This document shows positions 48,144 to 59,650 of a DNA stretch of 64,000 nucleotides, piece after piece. The stretch covers positions 124,001 to 188,000 of the forward strand of contig NW_026570378.1 in the NCBI RefSeq assembly GCF_019649055.1, in the 5' to 3' direction. Every line of letters starts with the position of its first letter. Within the stretch, counting starts at the first letter, position 1. The notes beneath the pieces were generated by a model. The model was not told the origin of the DNA, ran no database searches, and was given only the letters and a program-made list of their open reading frames with translations. This stretch comes from Paramacrobiotus metropolitanus. Its lineage: Eukaryota; Tardigrada; Eutardigrada; Parachela; Macrobiotidae. Both the position numbers and the translations under genes were made by a program.

Positions 48144-49688
48144 CTACCGATGCTTGTCGCTCAGTTCCGCTAAGACCAAAACATAGCCAAACACGCCACA
48201 AATTATCTGTAAAGCAGCAATAATTTTTAAGCTAGCATACTCATACGTCTGCATTGATGCCATAGATCGATATGGTATTGTTTAGATGCTTCGTGCATTT
48301 GTATTCATCATTTACTTGTTTGCTGTTTGGTCCAACTGACTAACGCGTGTTTCAGTATTTACCTTTATAGATTACGTGAATCAGTCCCAATATACATATA
48401 ATGACAACAAGGTGACACTTACTCCGACAACGCGGTCACGATCGACAGGCAGGCCAGCTAGAGTTACTTGAGGCTCCATGGCAGAAATACGATTTAAGTG
48501 GTGGCTCACTATGACATGATTGCTGGACGATGGCTTACCAAAGGCTAGAATCCGCTCCAGTGAATTGGCTAGGCTCTCATTCTACAAATGCCAGTGAAAA
48601 ATTTTAATAATGTAATCACTGATTAAGATGACGAAAAAACTTTAATGACGGCACTAAAATCGTTACTGTTTATCGTCGTGTTAAAAACGAAAGGTTCGTG
48701 GGTGTTTGGTGTTAACGATTAGTTGCTATTAGCAACTTGCTAATACCGTTATCGACGTACCATTTCGTTGACATACAACGACGCAAAAAACTGCAGCGCC
48801 ACAATAAACGCACTGGAAGCTAAAAATAACAGTGTAGGTATATCCATATAACGCTGGTCCATAAGGTCATCGAGGACATACTGCAGGTGCCCCAAGTTAA
48901 TCAAAAGCGTTTCAATAAAGGTCATTAAACTTAGCCACGATAGGTGCTGATCATACGTGCACAATCGTTGACAAACCACTAAGTGTGTTTCCAGTACACT
49001 TCCCAGCTTGGCTGAATCAGCAGCATTATCCGAAAAAGCGTCAATGCTGTCTCGCAGCGCCGCTATCTGTAGCCCTTCGATAAAGGGAAACACAACAAGA
49101 GCACACTGTAGACATTGGTAGCCCATCCAGCAAGCAGCAAACACCAGTTCAGCAAAAACAGCAGTCGGTCCGGCGCTGCGCCCCAAAACGCTGTACTTGG
49201 CCAACACATCCGCAAAGTTAAATATCCCGGTATTCCACTCCATTACTCTAATCACTAAATTTGAACCCGGAAACACGACGAACAGAAATGCTGAAAAAGG
49301 GAATATTTTGTTTATGTGATTTTGTTGTAGAAATGGTACAAAGGTCGTCACCAGTGACGTGGAATAGGCCGTTAAGAAGCCCTCCAATCGCCAAATCTGA
49401 ATGACATAAATTAGCCTGGTCAGAGGAAATGTCACTTGCATGGGGGTTAGAATGATCTTTCTCGCCATGTTTGTGAGCGCGGAAGTTATTAGCTCTAACG
49501 ACGTTGGTAATGAACTGCAGAATGACGTATGCTCCCATTATACAGTACGTAAAGTTACGCAACAAACGCGAGCTGATCAAGGTTTTTACCGGCAAGCAGA
49601 AGTAGCCACAAATGTGCATGATGCCAAACCAGAAGTAATTATGCAGTTTCAAACAACCTGGTAAGCACCATCTTGATTTGCTGTTCAT
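48144..49688 (-). pseudogene. Gustatory-receptor-like gene 3, frameshifted
   Basis: Three exons as in its paralogues: 49688-48761, 48581-48423, 48206-48144. The start (CLKLHNYFWFGIMHICGYFC) and everything after MARKIILTPMQVTFPLTRLI are well preserved, including DQHLSWLSLMTFIETLLIN, YVNEM, PQVTLAGLPVDRDR and the last exon GVFGYVLVLAELSDKHR. Between them, near 49489-49495, comparison with GR 4 shows a 14-base deletion that shifts the frame after FITNVVRA. The two halves lie in different frames. No other damage is seen, so inactivation is recent or reflects an assembly error; a truncated protein starting at 49468 would lack TM1-2. Confidence 0.72.
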
Positions 49689-50956
49689 TTTGAATCATGC
49701 ACCGCTTGAGCTGCTGAATGACACAAGCGGAGAACACTGTCTGAAATTCCAGCTTCACGCTGTTAGTAAGTACATACCAAGGGAATGACATTATCCACTA
49801 CTCGGAAGTTGCGCACAAAACACTTACTAGCTTTGATAGCAAAAACTCTTTATCGTTCTAAGAATTGGCAACTGGCCACTCAGCCGAAATACGCCATGAA
49901 ACAGGTGTGCGGTCAGATGCAAGCGTACTTCGGCATACACCGCAGCGTTATTTACCAAGGTCGGTACCGTTACCAAACATATCGGATTCTAAATCGCAAA
50001 CTATCAGATTCCGGGATTGTGTAATGAAAGGCGAAGCCGAAAGTTGGGAACTGTTTTGTGATCAGCTTCCTGTTTTGGACTTTATTGCCCGGCTCGCACG
50101 TAGCTCTACCATCGAATTATTCAAGAAGTGGAGCGAATACGTATGCGCGGCGGAAACATACGGCAGTGTGAAGTTTTAATGCGATTAACGGAGTATTTAT
50201 AATTAGTTTTAATAGTTTGTGATGAAGTTATCGGTGCACTGAAAACTGATGGCCGTATTTAAGACTTTGTTGTTTTGCGAAGGCTTTATACACAGTCCAA
50301 AGGAAGTGCTGTCCGAGGAATGTTAACGCCAACAGTAAACGCCTTACGGCTTAACACATATACCGGTACTAAAAAGTGTGCTCTCCAAACGGATGCGTCT
50401 ATATACGTAGTAAATATTTTTGGCGGTAGCGTAACAAGAAATTTCTCGAGCTCGAGGCTGCTTTATACAGTAACGGAATGCTGCTTCCTGTTCCCCCTGT
50501 GTTTTGAGCCGGAACCGAAATTTTAGACGATGACACACGTTATTTAGTCGCGCTGATTTACAAGTACTTTATGCTCCATCCGGGCCAGGTGGGTGGGAAA
50601 ACGTGAACCAGAATCTTGCCGCCCACTAAATGACTGCTAATAAGTAGTGGGCCTAATGGCCTAAACGGCCGCCTAGACCTGCTTAAAGCCGACGTCGTCG
50701 GATCTTTTTTGAAGAAAAACTTATCACCGATCACGGAAGAACTGCAATAATTTTTCCAGGAATTCATTTAACCAAAAAATGACTATTCTCAGTTTTCCCG
50801 TTTGTCTACTTACAGATAAGTCGCTTGCAGAACTAACGTGACTGGCAGACTTTTTTCCCGTAGGCTTTAATTTTTTGCATATAAGTATCAAACGATGAGG
50901 TCTATGAAAACCAGCGATACGATGGAATGTGATTATTGATACAATTTCCTTAAAGA
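49689..50956. other. Spacer between GR 3 and lectin 2
   Basis: Alignable in parts with 54640-55700. Short frames (up to 104 codons) are not conserved in the duplicate and are taken as chance. Confidence 0.4.
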
Positions 50957-52331
50957 ATGTTGTATTTTACCAGTTTCATTTTGCGAGCGTTTCATTTACA
51001 CGTTGGTATTCTGATTGTTGATTCTGCTCATGCAAGTTTTGCAAACCCGATCGAACACGGAACACATGATTTCGTTAAAAGAGCCGCTCGAGATGGATTC
51101 CAAATTTCCAATACATTTAGAGCGAATTCAACCCCATCAGGTAGAAATGATTCGGTAAATTCCAATTTGGGAGGGAACACCCACCTGTATTCCTTTGGGA
51201 GAGGAAAGGATGGTGGTAGGGCTTATGGATTCGATAGCGTTAATTTTGCCTTCAGTCTGGGCCGCGATATCAAGGCAATTCTGGAGAAGCTCGATAAGGT
51301 CATGGCCAACTCCATGGGTGGTTATTTAGCATTGAAAACCCGCGTTGAGTCTCTGGAAAATTTGCTAAAAGGAGATTATGTTAAAAAGTCTGAAAATATC
51401 TCCGAAGAGCTACGGAATCTCCGACTTACCGTCACCAACCGCCTAGCTCTACTGCAAAATGGTGCAGACATTGCCGCGCGTACTTCAATGAAGTGTTTGT
51501 TGAAGAAAAGAGACAAGCCTGTTCCAGGTAAGTTTGATTTTAATACAGGCAGTAGGTACAGTAATACTTGGAAATTTGAACTACTCATAATATAGAACTA
51601 CTTTTTATCTTTGCATTGAACACGAGGTGATGCCAGTTAAGGTCCCAGCATTATTATACAGCATGTGTGTGCTTATGCAAGCACTTGTTTCTGTATGCGT
51701 TCGTATCCTCTTCACAAAACTAGTGTTTTAGTGGGAACCATGAAAGCAGGAGATGAACTGTATGCCGAAGAACAGTTTTGCTCCACCGACAACCAGACAT
51801 GCCTGTACCTGCAGAGCAACGGGAATATGGTGCTCTACCGGACGATGACATTGCAGGTTATTTGGACATCATACACCGGTGTGGGTGACTGCCGGTCGCT
51901 TCTCAGGATGCAATACGATGGCCGCCTTGCGCTGTATCATTTCCCAACTAAGGAAGCCAAAGGGGCGACAGCATTAGCTCACGGTTAGGCGATTGGATTT
52001 GATAAATTGCAGTGACTTGTTAATCACTGTAATTAGTGTTTCAGCCGTAGAGCACAACCGGTATAATCACAGTAGCTGTGCGTCACAAGGCGCATGCGAA
52101 AAGAAAAAATTAACATACTGGGTTATTTACTTGTGAATTTCCGTATATCTATTTCGCTTAATGCCAGTTTCTTTGGTATCCTGCAAGCAAGTACAGCGAA
52201 TACTCTTTTTAGGTGCCAAGCTGGTATTTCGAACCAATCTGTGTCTGAAGCTATATGACGATTCCGACTGTTTTTGGTCAACTGATTTCATTGATTCGGC
52301 GTGGGACTCTCAGATATATTATCAGAAATGA
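50957..52331 (+). CDS. Secreted coiled-coil / bulb-type lectin 2
   Basis: Three exons: 50957-51527, 51732-51983, 52213-52331; 313 residues, phase 1 at both introns. The protein has a hydrophobic start (secretion signal, ending near HASFA), a low-complexity N-terminal part, FAFSLGRDIKAILEKLDKV, and one coiled-coil segment (RVESLENLLKGDY, SEELRNLRL). A basic KCLLKKRDKPVPG linker follows, then a three-part lectin region: YLQSNGNMVLY and MQYDGRLALYHF in exon 2, and KLVFRTNLCLK in exon 3, ending SQIYYQK. The Q-x-(D/N)-x-N-x-V-x-Y pattern is that of bulb-type mannose-binding lectins, whose domain is a three-fold beta-prism. Not every sugar-binding residue is kept, so binding is uncertain. Likely a secreted oligomer; function unknown. 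Confidence 0.8.
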
Positions 52332-53012
52332 GAGCAGCGTACCATTTACCCAAAGGTTCTGTTTTTGCTAAATAGTTTCGAAAAATTTTCGTAATCATGT
52401 GCTGTGTACTAAACTTTAAAACAATCGTGGTTCTCTGAAATTCGCAAGAATTATTTTATGAACTGCAATTACAAGATGATAATGTGTGTTGAGAGAACGT
52501 TACTCGTAAACGTGCCGCTTTTTCGTCAGTCTCGCAAAAATGTTCTGATGTTTAAGTATTTATGTAAATGATGTTTAATTATCAACACTCCGGCACCGAA
52601 ATCTCCGTTTGCACATTTTCTGTTGCAAATTTCGGTGTGGTCGCAAAGCTTACTGATTTTACCATCAGTCCAGCCGACGAACCAGTTTATTAGACAATGA
52701 GACACCAGTCCAGCCGACGTTAGGACAGTCTGGCATGCACTTTCCGCTGATCCACAATATCCATAGGTCCTTTTTGGTGACCATTTGGTCCAACAATAAA
52801 ATTTTTGGCAGTGATAATGAAACTATTGAACATGAAAACAATGTACCGGAAACATATTCCGAGAAAAATCCAGCACCGATTATTTTGTAGTACTAAGCTA
52901 ATAACTGAAGGGAATTACGTTCTGCGGATCTATTTGACACAAATAAACAAACACGTTGGTACAGTTTTATAGCGTAATCTACCGGTGTCATTTCAGTTTT
53001 CGTTGGCAGTTT
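52332..53012. other. Spacer between lectin 2 and GR 4
   Basis: 3' flanks of convergent genes; duplicated counterpart of 47513-48143. A repeated CACCAGTCCAGCCGACG phrase occurs near 52665-52720. No gene. Confidence 0.4.
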
Positions 53013-54632
53013 TTAACGATGCTTGTCGCTCAGTTCCGCTAAGACCAGAACGTAGCCAAATACTCCACAAATTATCTGTAAAACAGCAAGAAGTTTTTAT
53101 CATGATCCAATAATCGCACGCTTAAAAACTGCATCAGTGCCTTAAATAGCTGTATTATTTTTATTTAAAGCTTCGTACCACAGGTCCACACATGTGTACA
53201 TTTGTATTTTTGATTAATTTAGTGTTTTGTCAACATGGAATAAGGACTTGTTGTAAGCATCTTTGCATACTACGCGAAACAGTCAGACTGTATTTACCGT
53301 ACGTACACATAACAGCGTGGGCTTGCACTTACTCCAACTACGCGATCCCGATTGACAGGTAGGCCAGCAAGGGTTAGTTGAGGCTCCATGGCTGATATTC
53401 GGTCTAAATGGCGGCTTACAATTCCAGTGTTGTCAGATGACGGCATATCAAAGGCTAAACTGCGTTCCAATAAACTGACTAGGCTCTCGTTCTACAAAAA
53501 TGTCAGCCGATGAACTTTTATGACGTAATAATTAAACAAACATCGATAATGTCTTGGTCAAAACGAGAATTACGATGGGAATTACCAACAGCCAATGCTG
53601 TAATCGTACCATCTCGTTGACGTATAAGGACGAAAACAGCTGCAGTGCTACAATGAACGCACTGGATGCCAGATATAACAATGTAAGTATATCGAGGTCA
53701 CGCTGGTCCAAAAAGTCATCGAGAACAAATTGCAGGTGCCCCATGTTAATCAAGAGCGTTTCCGTAAAGGTCATCATATTTATCCAAGACAGGTGGTGAT
53801 CATACGTGCACAATCGTTGACAAACCACTAAGTGTGTGTCCAGTACACTCTTCAGTTTGACGGAATCACCAACGTTCCTCGAAAAAGCGTTAATGGCGTC
53901 CCGACACGCGGCTATCTGTAGTCCTTCTATAAACGAAAACATAATCGAAGCGCACTGAAGAGATTGATAGCCCGTCCAGCATGCAGCGAACAGTAGTTCA
54001 GCACAAATAGCAACCGGTCCGGCACTGCGCCCCAAAACGGTGTAATTGGTAAACATATCACCAAAGTTCAATATTCCCGTATTCCATTCCATTAAACTCG
54101 ACACTACGTTCGAAGCAGGATACACGATAAAAAGGAATATTGATAAAGCTGCTATTTTGATTATGTGATTAGATTTTATAAAAGGCTTAAAGGTGTTTAG
54201 TACTGATGCAGTATAAACCGATAAAAAACCTTCCAATCGCCAAATCTGGACGGCATAAATTAGTCTCGTCAGGGGAAAGGTTACTTGTATTGGAGTTAAC
54301 ACTATCTTTCTTGACATGTTTGTGACTAAAGAAGTTACTTGCATTATTTTGACGGCCCTGACGAGATTTGCGGTAAACTGCAGAATAATGTACGCTCCCA
54401 TTATACAATAAACAAAGACACGCAGCAAACGCGAGCTGATTAGTTTTCGTACCGGTAAACAGAAGTAGCCGCAAATGTGCATAATACAAAACCAGAAATA
54501 ATTATGCAGTTTCAAACAGCGGATCACAAACAATCCTGATGTTCGTTTCATGTTTAACTGCACACTGTTCCGAGGTAATAAAATATCTCCATTAGTATTA
54601 CACCGAGTCAAACTGCAAAAACGACGACTCAA
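53013..54632 (-). CDS. Gustatory-receptor-like 7TM protein 4
   Basis: Three exons: 54632-53610, 53491-53333, 53075-53013; 414 residues from the first Met, about 387 if the Met at 54551 (MKRTSGLFVIRCLKLHNYF) is used, which matches GR 2 better. Segments: NYFWFCIMHICGYFC, NMSRKIVLTPIQVTFPLTRL, IWRLEGFLSVY, DHHLSWINMMTFTETLLINM, YVNEM at the splice, EPQLTLAGLPVNRDR, and the final TM IICGVFGYVLVLAEL. Both introns are phase 0 in the same places as GR 1-3. It is the intact sister of the GR 3 pseudogene and is convergent with lectin 2. Confidence 0.78.
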
Positions 54633-56084
54633 CCAAAGTACAGATACACCGTATCATGAACCACAAACCGGGCATCCTAAATATACGCCATAAAACAAGT
54701 GTCAAATGTCTTGGTCCAGCTGCAACTTCACCGTGCATCCGTATTTAGTATAGGGTGGCTGACTAGAGTACTTGTACACCAAACATATCGAATTCTAAAG
54801 GGGTAAACATTGTGTGTACTGTGTAGCAATATGAAGAAGGACTATAGCTACCCCGTCACCAACGGTTAGGCTTAAGTTTCAATGCACGGTACAAACGCAG
54901 CTAGTCAATTACAAATGAAAAAACCGTAAAACAATTAATTATGCTTTGTGGAACCGTGTACGTATAGCGGTTATATTAACCCGAACCCGGGCGGTTAACT
55001 TTTAATCTTCAGATTTTTACTGCCAAGGACTTCGTCCACTCAATAAAAAAGCTCTTGTCACACTGTGGCTTTGAAAAATTGTGGCTGTCATTCATTTCAC
55101 GCCACATCTGCTGTACAGGTGCATGCCGGTATGCGTACCGTGTACAGTGTACTTATTTCCAGATCTACACCTATGTACCGGAATTATATGTATATAGAAG
55201 ACTATATTTTGTAATAATTTTAACATACGAAGTGCTGTGTGGATGTTTTTATTTTTAATACGTAAGGACCTGTACTATAACAGATGTCTGTAAGACTAAA
55301 AGTATAGTATAGTATATTGCAGCGCTTATAGTAAATTAACGTACTGTAACGAACATACTGCTTATGTTCAAGGATAACTGCACATCTAAAGCAGTTTACA
55401 AAATGCTGTTGTGCGAAGTTGTTACGTTATGCAGAAAAATGCATGGTGTCAGAGAAATCTTAACGTCAACAAATCTTAATCTTAACGTCTTAACGGTGAA
55501 AGCCTTAAGGCGTAAGAAATATACCCGTACTTGTAAACGTGCTTTCCGAACGGAAGCGGTTATTTACGTGGAATGTGAAAATTTTTGGCGGTTAAATAAC
55601 TAGAAATTACACGTGCTCGAGGCCACTTTGAAGGGTGATGGAATGCGGTTTCCTGTGGTCTTTAGGCTTTGAGCCGGAATCCACGTTTAACGGATTGCTT
55701 AATGAAGCCTATACCAGGTAAAAGGAAATAACTATACAGGTGGGAGGTACGGATGCAATGTTTAGACAAAACGTTTATTGCATGCCTCCGTTAACTTCAC
55801 GTAGTCGACCTTGATTAAAATTAAGGCATTTTGTATCCTGCATTTATGACCGGAAGATACCTTAAATAAGAACGTCACGTACAACCGGAAGCAATGGAAA
55901 AATGCGATGCGAGTATATATATACTCGTATATATATATATATATATATATATAACGCTACGAAACCGATGTATAACCGATATATAGCCATTTCGTTACGA
56001 AGAACGCAGTTTTATACAATATATACGGAACAGAGCTTTTAGCTACAGTGTAGACTACAGTTAAACGATTGTCGTGTCAGGAAA
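54633..56084. other. Spacer between GR 4 and lectin 3
   Basis: Bases 55440-55970 recur at 63190-63660 (shared TGCATTTATGACCGGAAGA and ATGGAATGCGG) and partly at 50260-50530. An AT microsatellite occupies 55913-55953. No gene is supported. Confidence 0.45.
55913..55953. repeat. AT microsatellite
   Basis: About 40 bases of TA/AT dinucleotides broken by CTCG, just before the promoter of lectin gene 3; a likely length-variable site. Confidence 0.8.
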
Positions 56085-57391
56085 ATGTCATTGATAACAG
56101 TTATCGTTCTTAGCTTTCTGGCCCTAGCTTGTGAATCGGAAGCGGTGTCCAGTGAGTGGAACCTATTCGAGGATCGCGGATTCGGATCGAACGACTCCTT
56201 AGTGGCTAAAAACATTTCAAACAGCAGCAGTGTACTGCTTGATACGCCTTCCGTGGAGAATAGCCAGTTGTCCATGTTTACCGGCACTACACAGAAACCA
56301 AATATTGGCCAAGGTTCAACAAACCAGTTTAACGGATGGTTTGTCACCACGGGCTATGCGTTTACGCTTGGTCGCGATATTGCTGCCCTAGCGCAGAAAC
56401 TGGAAAAGGTCCAAGCCAGCTGTTCGAGTGGATATCTGGCACTGACTACACGCGTTCAATCCTTGGAAGAGTCCATGAAAAACCAGCTGGCCAATACAAC
56501 AACACAATTCAACCAAGCCTTGTCCGATCGTGTTCATTCCTTAGAACAGTCTATAAAAAACGAGTTGACCAACACAACAACCCAGTCCAACTTGGCATTG
56601 TCGGCTCGCGTGCAATCGTTAGAGCAGTCCATAAAAAATGAGTTTACCACTGCAACAGCTCAATTCTCTAACGACATACAGAATCTGCGACTGATGCTAG
56701 TTAGCCGCCTCACTCCATTGGCATTCGGCGTGGACATCGCCGCACATGCTTCCATGAAGTGCTCTCTGAAGAAACGCGATCGACCACTTCCAGGTGAGTT
56801 AGCAACGTCATTCCTAATTCTTTTCAGAGTGATGTGCGTAACACATGTGATTTTTAGTGGAGACCATGAAAATAGACGATTATCTGTATGCTGAGGAGCA
56901 ATTCTGCTCTACCGACAACGCAACATGCCTGTACTTACAGAGCAACGGTAATCTTGTTCTGTATCAGACCAGTACGCTGCAAGTTATTTGGACAACGAAT
57001 TCCGGCGGCGGTGACTGCCGCTCCTTCGTCAAGATGCAAGGCGATGGACGTGTTGGACTGTATCATTATCCGTATGGGGTGGCTGAATGGGTGACACCTG
57101 TATTCAGAGGTACAACATGTGATCTAGCAAAACATAATAACAACCGCATTTGCAGGGACATAGCTGTATGTGCAGTACTCGTTTAGAAATCGCCATTAAG
57201 GCCTGAGCTACTGCATGATTCAGCGTTTAAATATACCAAGTTACGAACAAAATGTTTTCTGTCACGATTTAGGTGCCGAGCTAACGTTTCAGAAAAATGG
57301 ACATCTTTGTCTGAAGATGCAGTCGAAGATTGCAGAAGGGCAAGATGGGAACTGCCTTTGGACTACGGATCTCATTGCTGCGCCAGTATAG
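56085..57391 (+). CDS. Secreted coiled-coil / bulb-type lectin 3
   Basis: Three exons: 56085-56793, 56858-57109, 57273-57391; 359 residues. The signal peptide (SLITVIVLSFLALACESEA) is the clearest of the family. After a Ser/Asn-rich part comes FTLGRDIAALAQKLEKV and a coiled coil made of three 26-residue repeats (RVQSLEESMKNQ, RVHSLEQSIKNE, RVQSLEQSIKNE), where genes 1 and 2 have one. The lectin part has YLQSNGNLVLYQ, KMQGDGRVGLYHY and, in exon 3, ELTFQKNGHLCLK with NCLWTTDL; exon 2 and 3 lengths equal those of gene 2. No GR gene follows it. Probably secreted and trimeric or otherwise oligomeric through the coiled coil (inference). Confidence 0.82.
56439..56672 (+). repeat. Three tandem 78-bp coding repeats in lectin 3
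   Basis: Units at 56439-56516, 56517-56594 and 56595-56672 each code 26 residues beginning A-L-(S/T)-x-R-V-x-S-L-E. They extend the coiled coil in frame. The paralogues carry a single unit. Confidence 0.85.
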
Positions 57392-57811
57392 TTAATTTAT
57401 TTATTTATTAATTATTTATTAGTATCTCTGTATTTGCACTGTTTTAAATCAGCTCTGAAGAACTGACTAAATTTAATGTGTACAGTAAAATTAAAACGTC
57501 CAGGCGGCTGACATCCGATATCACCAACGCATAAGCCGATCAGCAAAGTTTTTTTGGACGTTTTAATTTGTTTCGGTTTCTAAACCGCTTTTATGTTTGC
57601 TAGTGCAGACAAACAGTCTTTTCATACATTCGCTTTGCGCGGTAAAAGTTTCTTTAAACTATTGACAGCACAGAATTAACAGGAAAATGCATCTAGACAG
57701 ACGATTTTCATGTACCGATGATGTACGTCATGATGGACAATGGCGAAACACATTGAAGTAACGCTTATTTTATGCATAACCAACTCAGGGACACACGAGT
57801 TAACAACTTAA
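57392..57811. other. 3' flank of lectin 3
   Basis: No gene. A small imperfect inverted pair (AAAACGTCC at 57495 and GGACGTTTT at 57555) is the only structure seen. Confidence 0.35.
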
Positions 57812-58148
57812 GGATTTGGCCCGGTACATAGCACCAAATTTATATACATCCACGGCAACTTTCGCTGTCGCGCACTCCCAAACACTTTTTTGCATTGCTT
57901 TATGATATTAATTTTTGTAGCCAAAGGATTTGTATACATAGGCGAAAAAACCGTTTGTGCGCGCCACATCCGGTTCGGGAGATATTAGTGAAATAAAATT
58001 CCAAAAGTTTAAACGCCGGAGGTGTACCAAAAGTCTCATTATGGCTACAAAATGTCATAAAGCAATGCAAAAAAGTGTTTGGGAGTGCGCGACAGCGAAA
58101 GTTGCCGTGGATGTATACAAATTTGGTGCTATGTACCGGGCCAAATCC
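57812..58148. mobile_element. Fold-back MITE, ~95-bp arms
   Basis: The left arm begins GGATTTGGCCCGGTACATAG and the right arm ends with its reverse complement. The arms match almost perfectly for ~95 bases and weaker pairing continues inward. No coding capacity; no convincing target duplication. The open frames on both strands here are by-products of the palindrome. Confidence 0.7.
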
Positions 58149-58609
58149 CATTCATTCATTTCAGGCAAGCCATTCATTGTTGCGGTCGCTATTCCCGACC
58201 TTCCATTTAAGTAATTTGGAGATGATCAACAGTCGGCCACTGTCGACGAGTTATCAACGCACACAATACCGGCGCCGTCTCGGAGCAGACAAAGGTCCTT
58301 TGAAGCTGACTGAGTGCTCGACAGAATCAGCTACGCTATTCCGACTGTTCAGATGACATTATTGCAAATTATCCTAATGCGCAAAATAAGAGCAGTTGTG
58401 CTACCACAGCACCGCTTGTACAGAGTAGACTGTATAATGCATAGTTGAATCAAGGTGGATTATGGATATGATCCACCTTGGCTGAATATTGGATCGTATC
58501 TAATGTATAAAGTATGTGAATAAGCCAAGATCGAACAAAGAAAATTTTGTGTTATATTAGAAGAGCTGCTTGTTTCAGTTAGCTTCTGGCCGTTTTCTGC
58601 TATCCAAAC

Positions 58610-59650
58610 ATGATTACTCTACGTATTATTATCTTAGTTTGTATATTCTCTACATTCACGGTATTTGGTTATTTGGATCCGAATTTCAATAATCTTCCGG
58701 ATTGGCGTAATAATTTCTATCCCACGGATTATGGAGGCAGTTATCATAGTCCGAATGGAAAGACCTGTCCAAGCCGAAGCGCACGATTCTGGACAATCCA
58801 CTGACGGAACCGGCTATGGAACCTTTGGTTACAGTCCAAATGTAATTACTGCCCAAGATAATGCTCAAAATTCCACGCCACTCAGAGTCGGAGAACTAGT
58901 CGATGTACCATCAAGCCTGATGTTACCGCCATTCCGGACAAGCTCGATAAGGTCATGTATCAATGTCTGAACGGTTATACAGCACTCTCGGCCCGTCTGC
59001 AATCTTTGGAGCAAGCTATGAAGGCAGCATTCGGTTATTTGGGCACGCAATCAAACAATATTTAGGAGGAGATTAAGAGTCTCCGAGCCGAACTGGTCAA
59101 TCGTATCGCTCCTTTAGAAAACATCGCTGATATTGCCACACGGGCTGCTATGAAGTGCTCTTTAAAACAAAGAAACGGTCCTTTCCTGGAAAGTTTTGGT
59201 TCACTGCGACAATTAAATTAGCCGACAAAATAATGTTATATTTGAAGTTCGGTCCTCACAAGGACGGTACATATTATCGTGTACGGAAGTATAGATGATA
59301 CCTTGTAAACCTATAATTGTTTTACATGAATGCTAATAGTTTACCAACAGTAGAAGTGATTAATTGTTGTAGTTGGAATAATGAAAGCCGGAGATGAATT
59401 GTATCCCGAAGAGCAATTCTGTGCCACCGACAATCAGACCTGCCTGTACCTGCAGAGCAACGGAAATATGGTGCTCTACCGCACAAAATCGTACGAGGTT
59501 ATCTGGACATCATACACTGGGGTGGGTAACTGTCGGTCACTTTTAAAAGGCAGGACGATGGACGCCTCGTGCTCTACCAATTACCATTACCCATTGACGG
59601 TTGCCACATGGGCAACGGAGCAGTTTGATTACCCTTATCGCGTGTCATAC
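58610..59650 (+). pseudogene. Decayed coiled-coil / bulb-type lectin gene 4
   Basis: Exon 1 starts with a good signal peptide (ITLRIIILVCIFSTFTVFG) but changes frame at ~58770 and again near 58930. The coiled-coil part (LDKVMYQCLNGYTALSARLQ, SLEQAMKAAFGYLG) has an in-frame TAG at 59063-59065 and no clean donor at its end. Exon 2 (from 59373) keeps GIMKAGDELYPEEQFC and YLQSNGNMVLYR, then shifts frame after SLLK (near 59550) and again soon after. No exon 3 is found. A dead copy, older than gene 1. Confidence 0.75.

Larger units (their letters stand above)
45100..55700. repeat. Tandem duplication of a lectin(+)/GR(-) unit, ~5.4 kb
   Basis: Unit 1 (~45100-50540) and unit 2 (~50560-55700) each hold a plus-strand lectin gene followed by a minus-strand GR gene. 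Non-coding parts align as well: lectin 5' flanks, the lectin-GR spacer (for example ACCGATGCTTGTCGCTCAG at 48147 and its match at 53018), the GR 5' flank (ACCAAACATATCG-ATTCTAAA at 49971 and 54778), and the tail (50260-50530 and 55440-55700). Confidence 0.75.
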
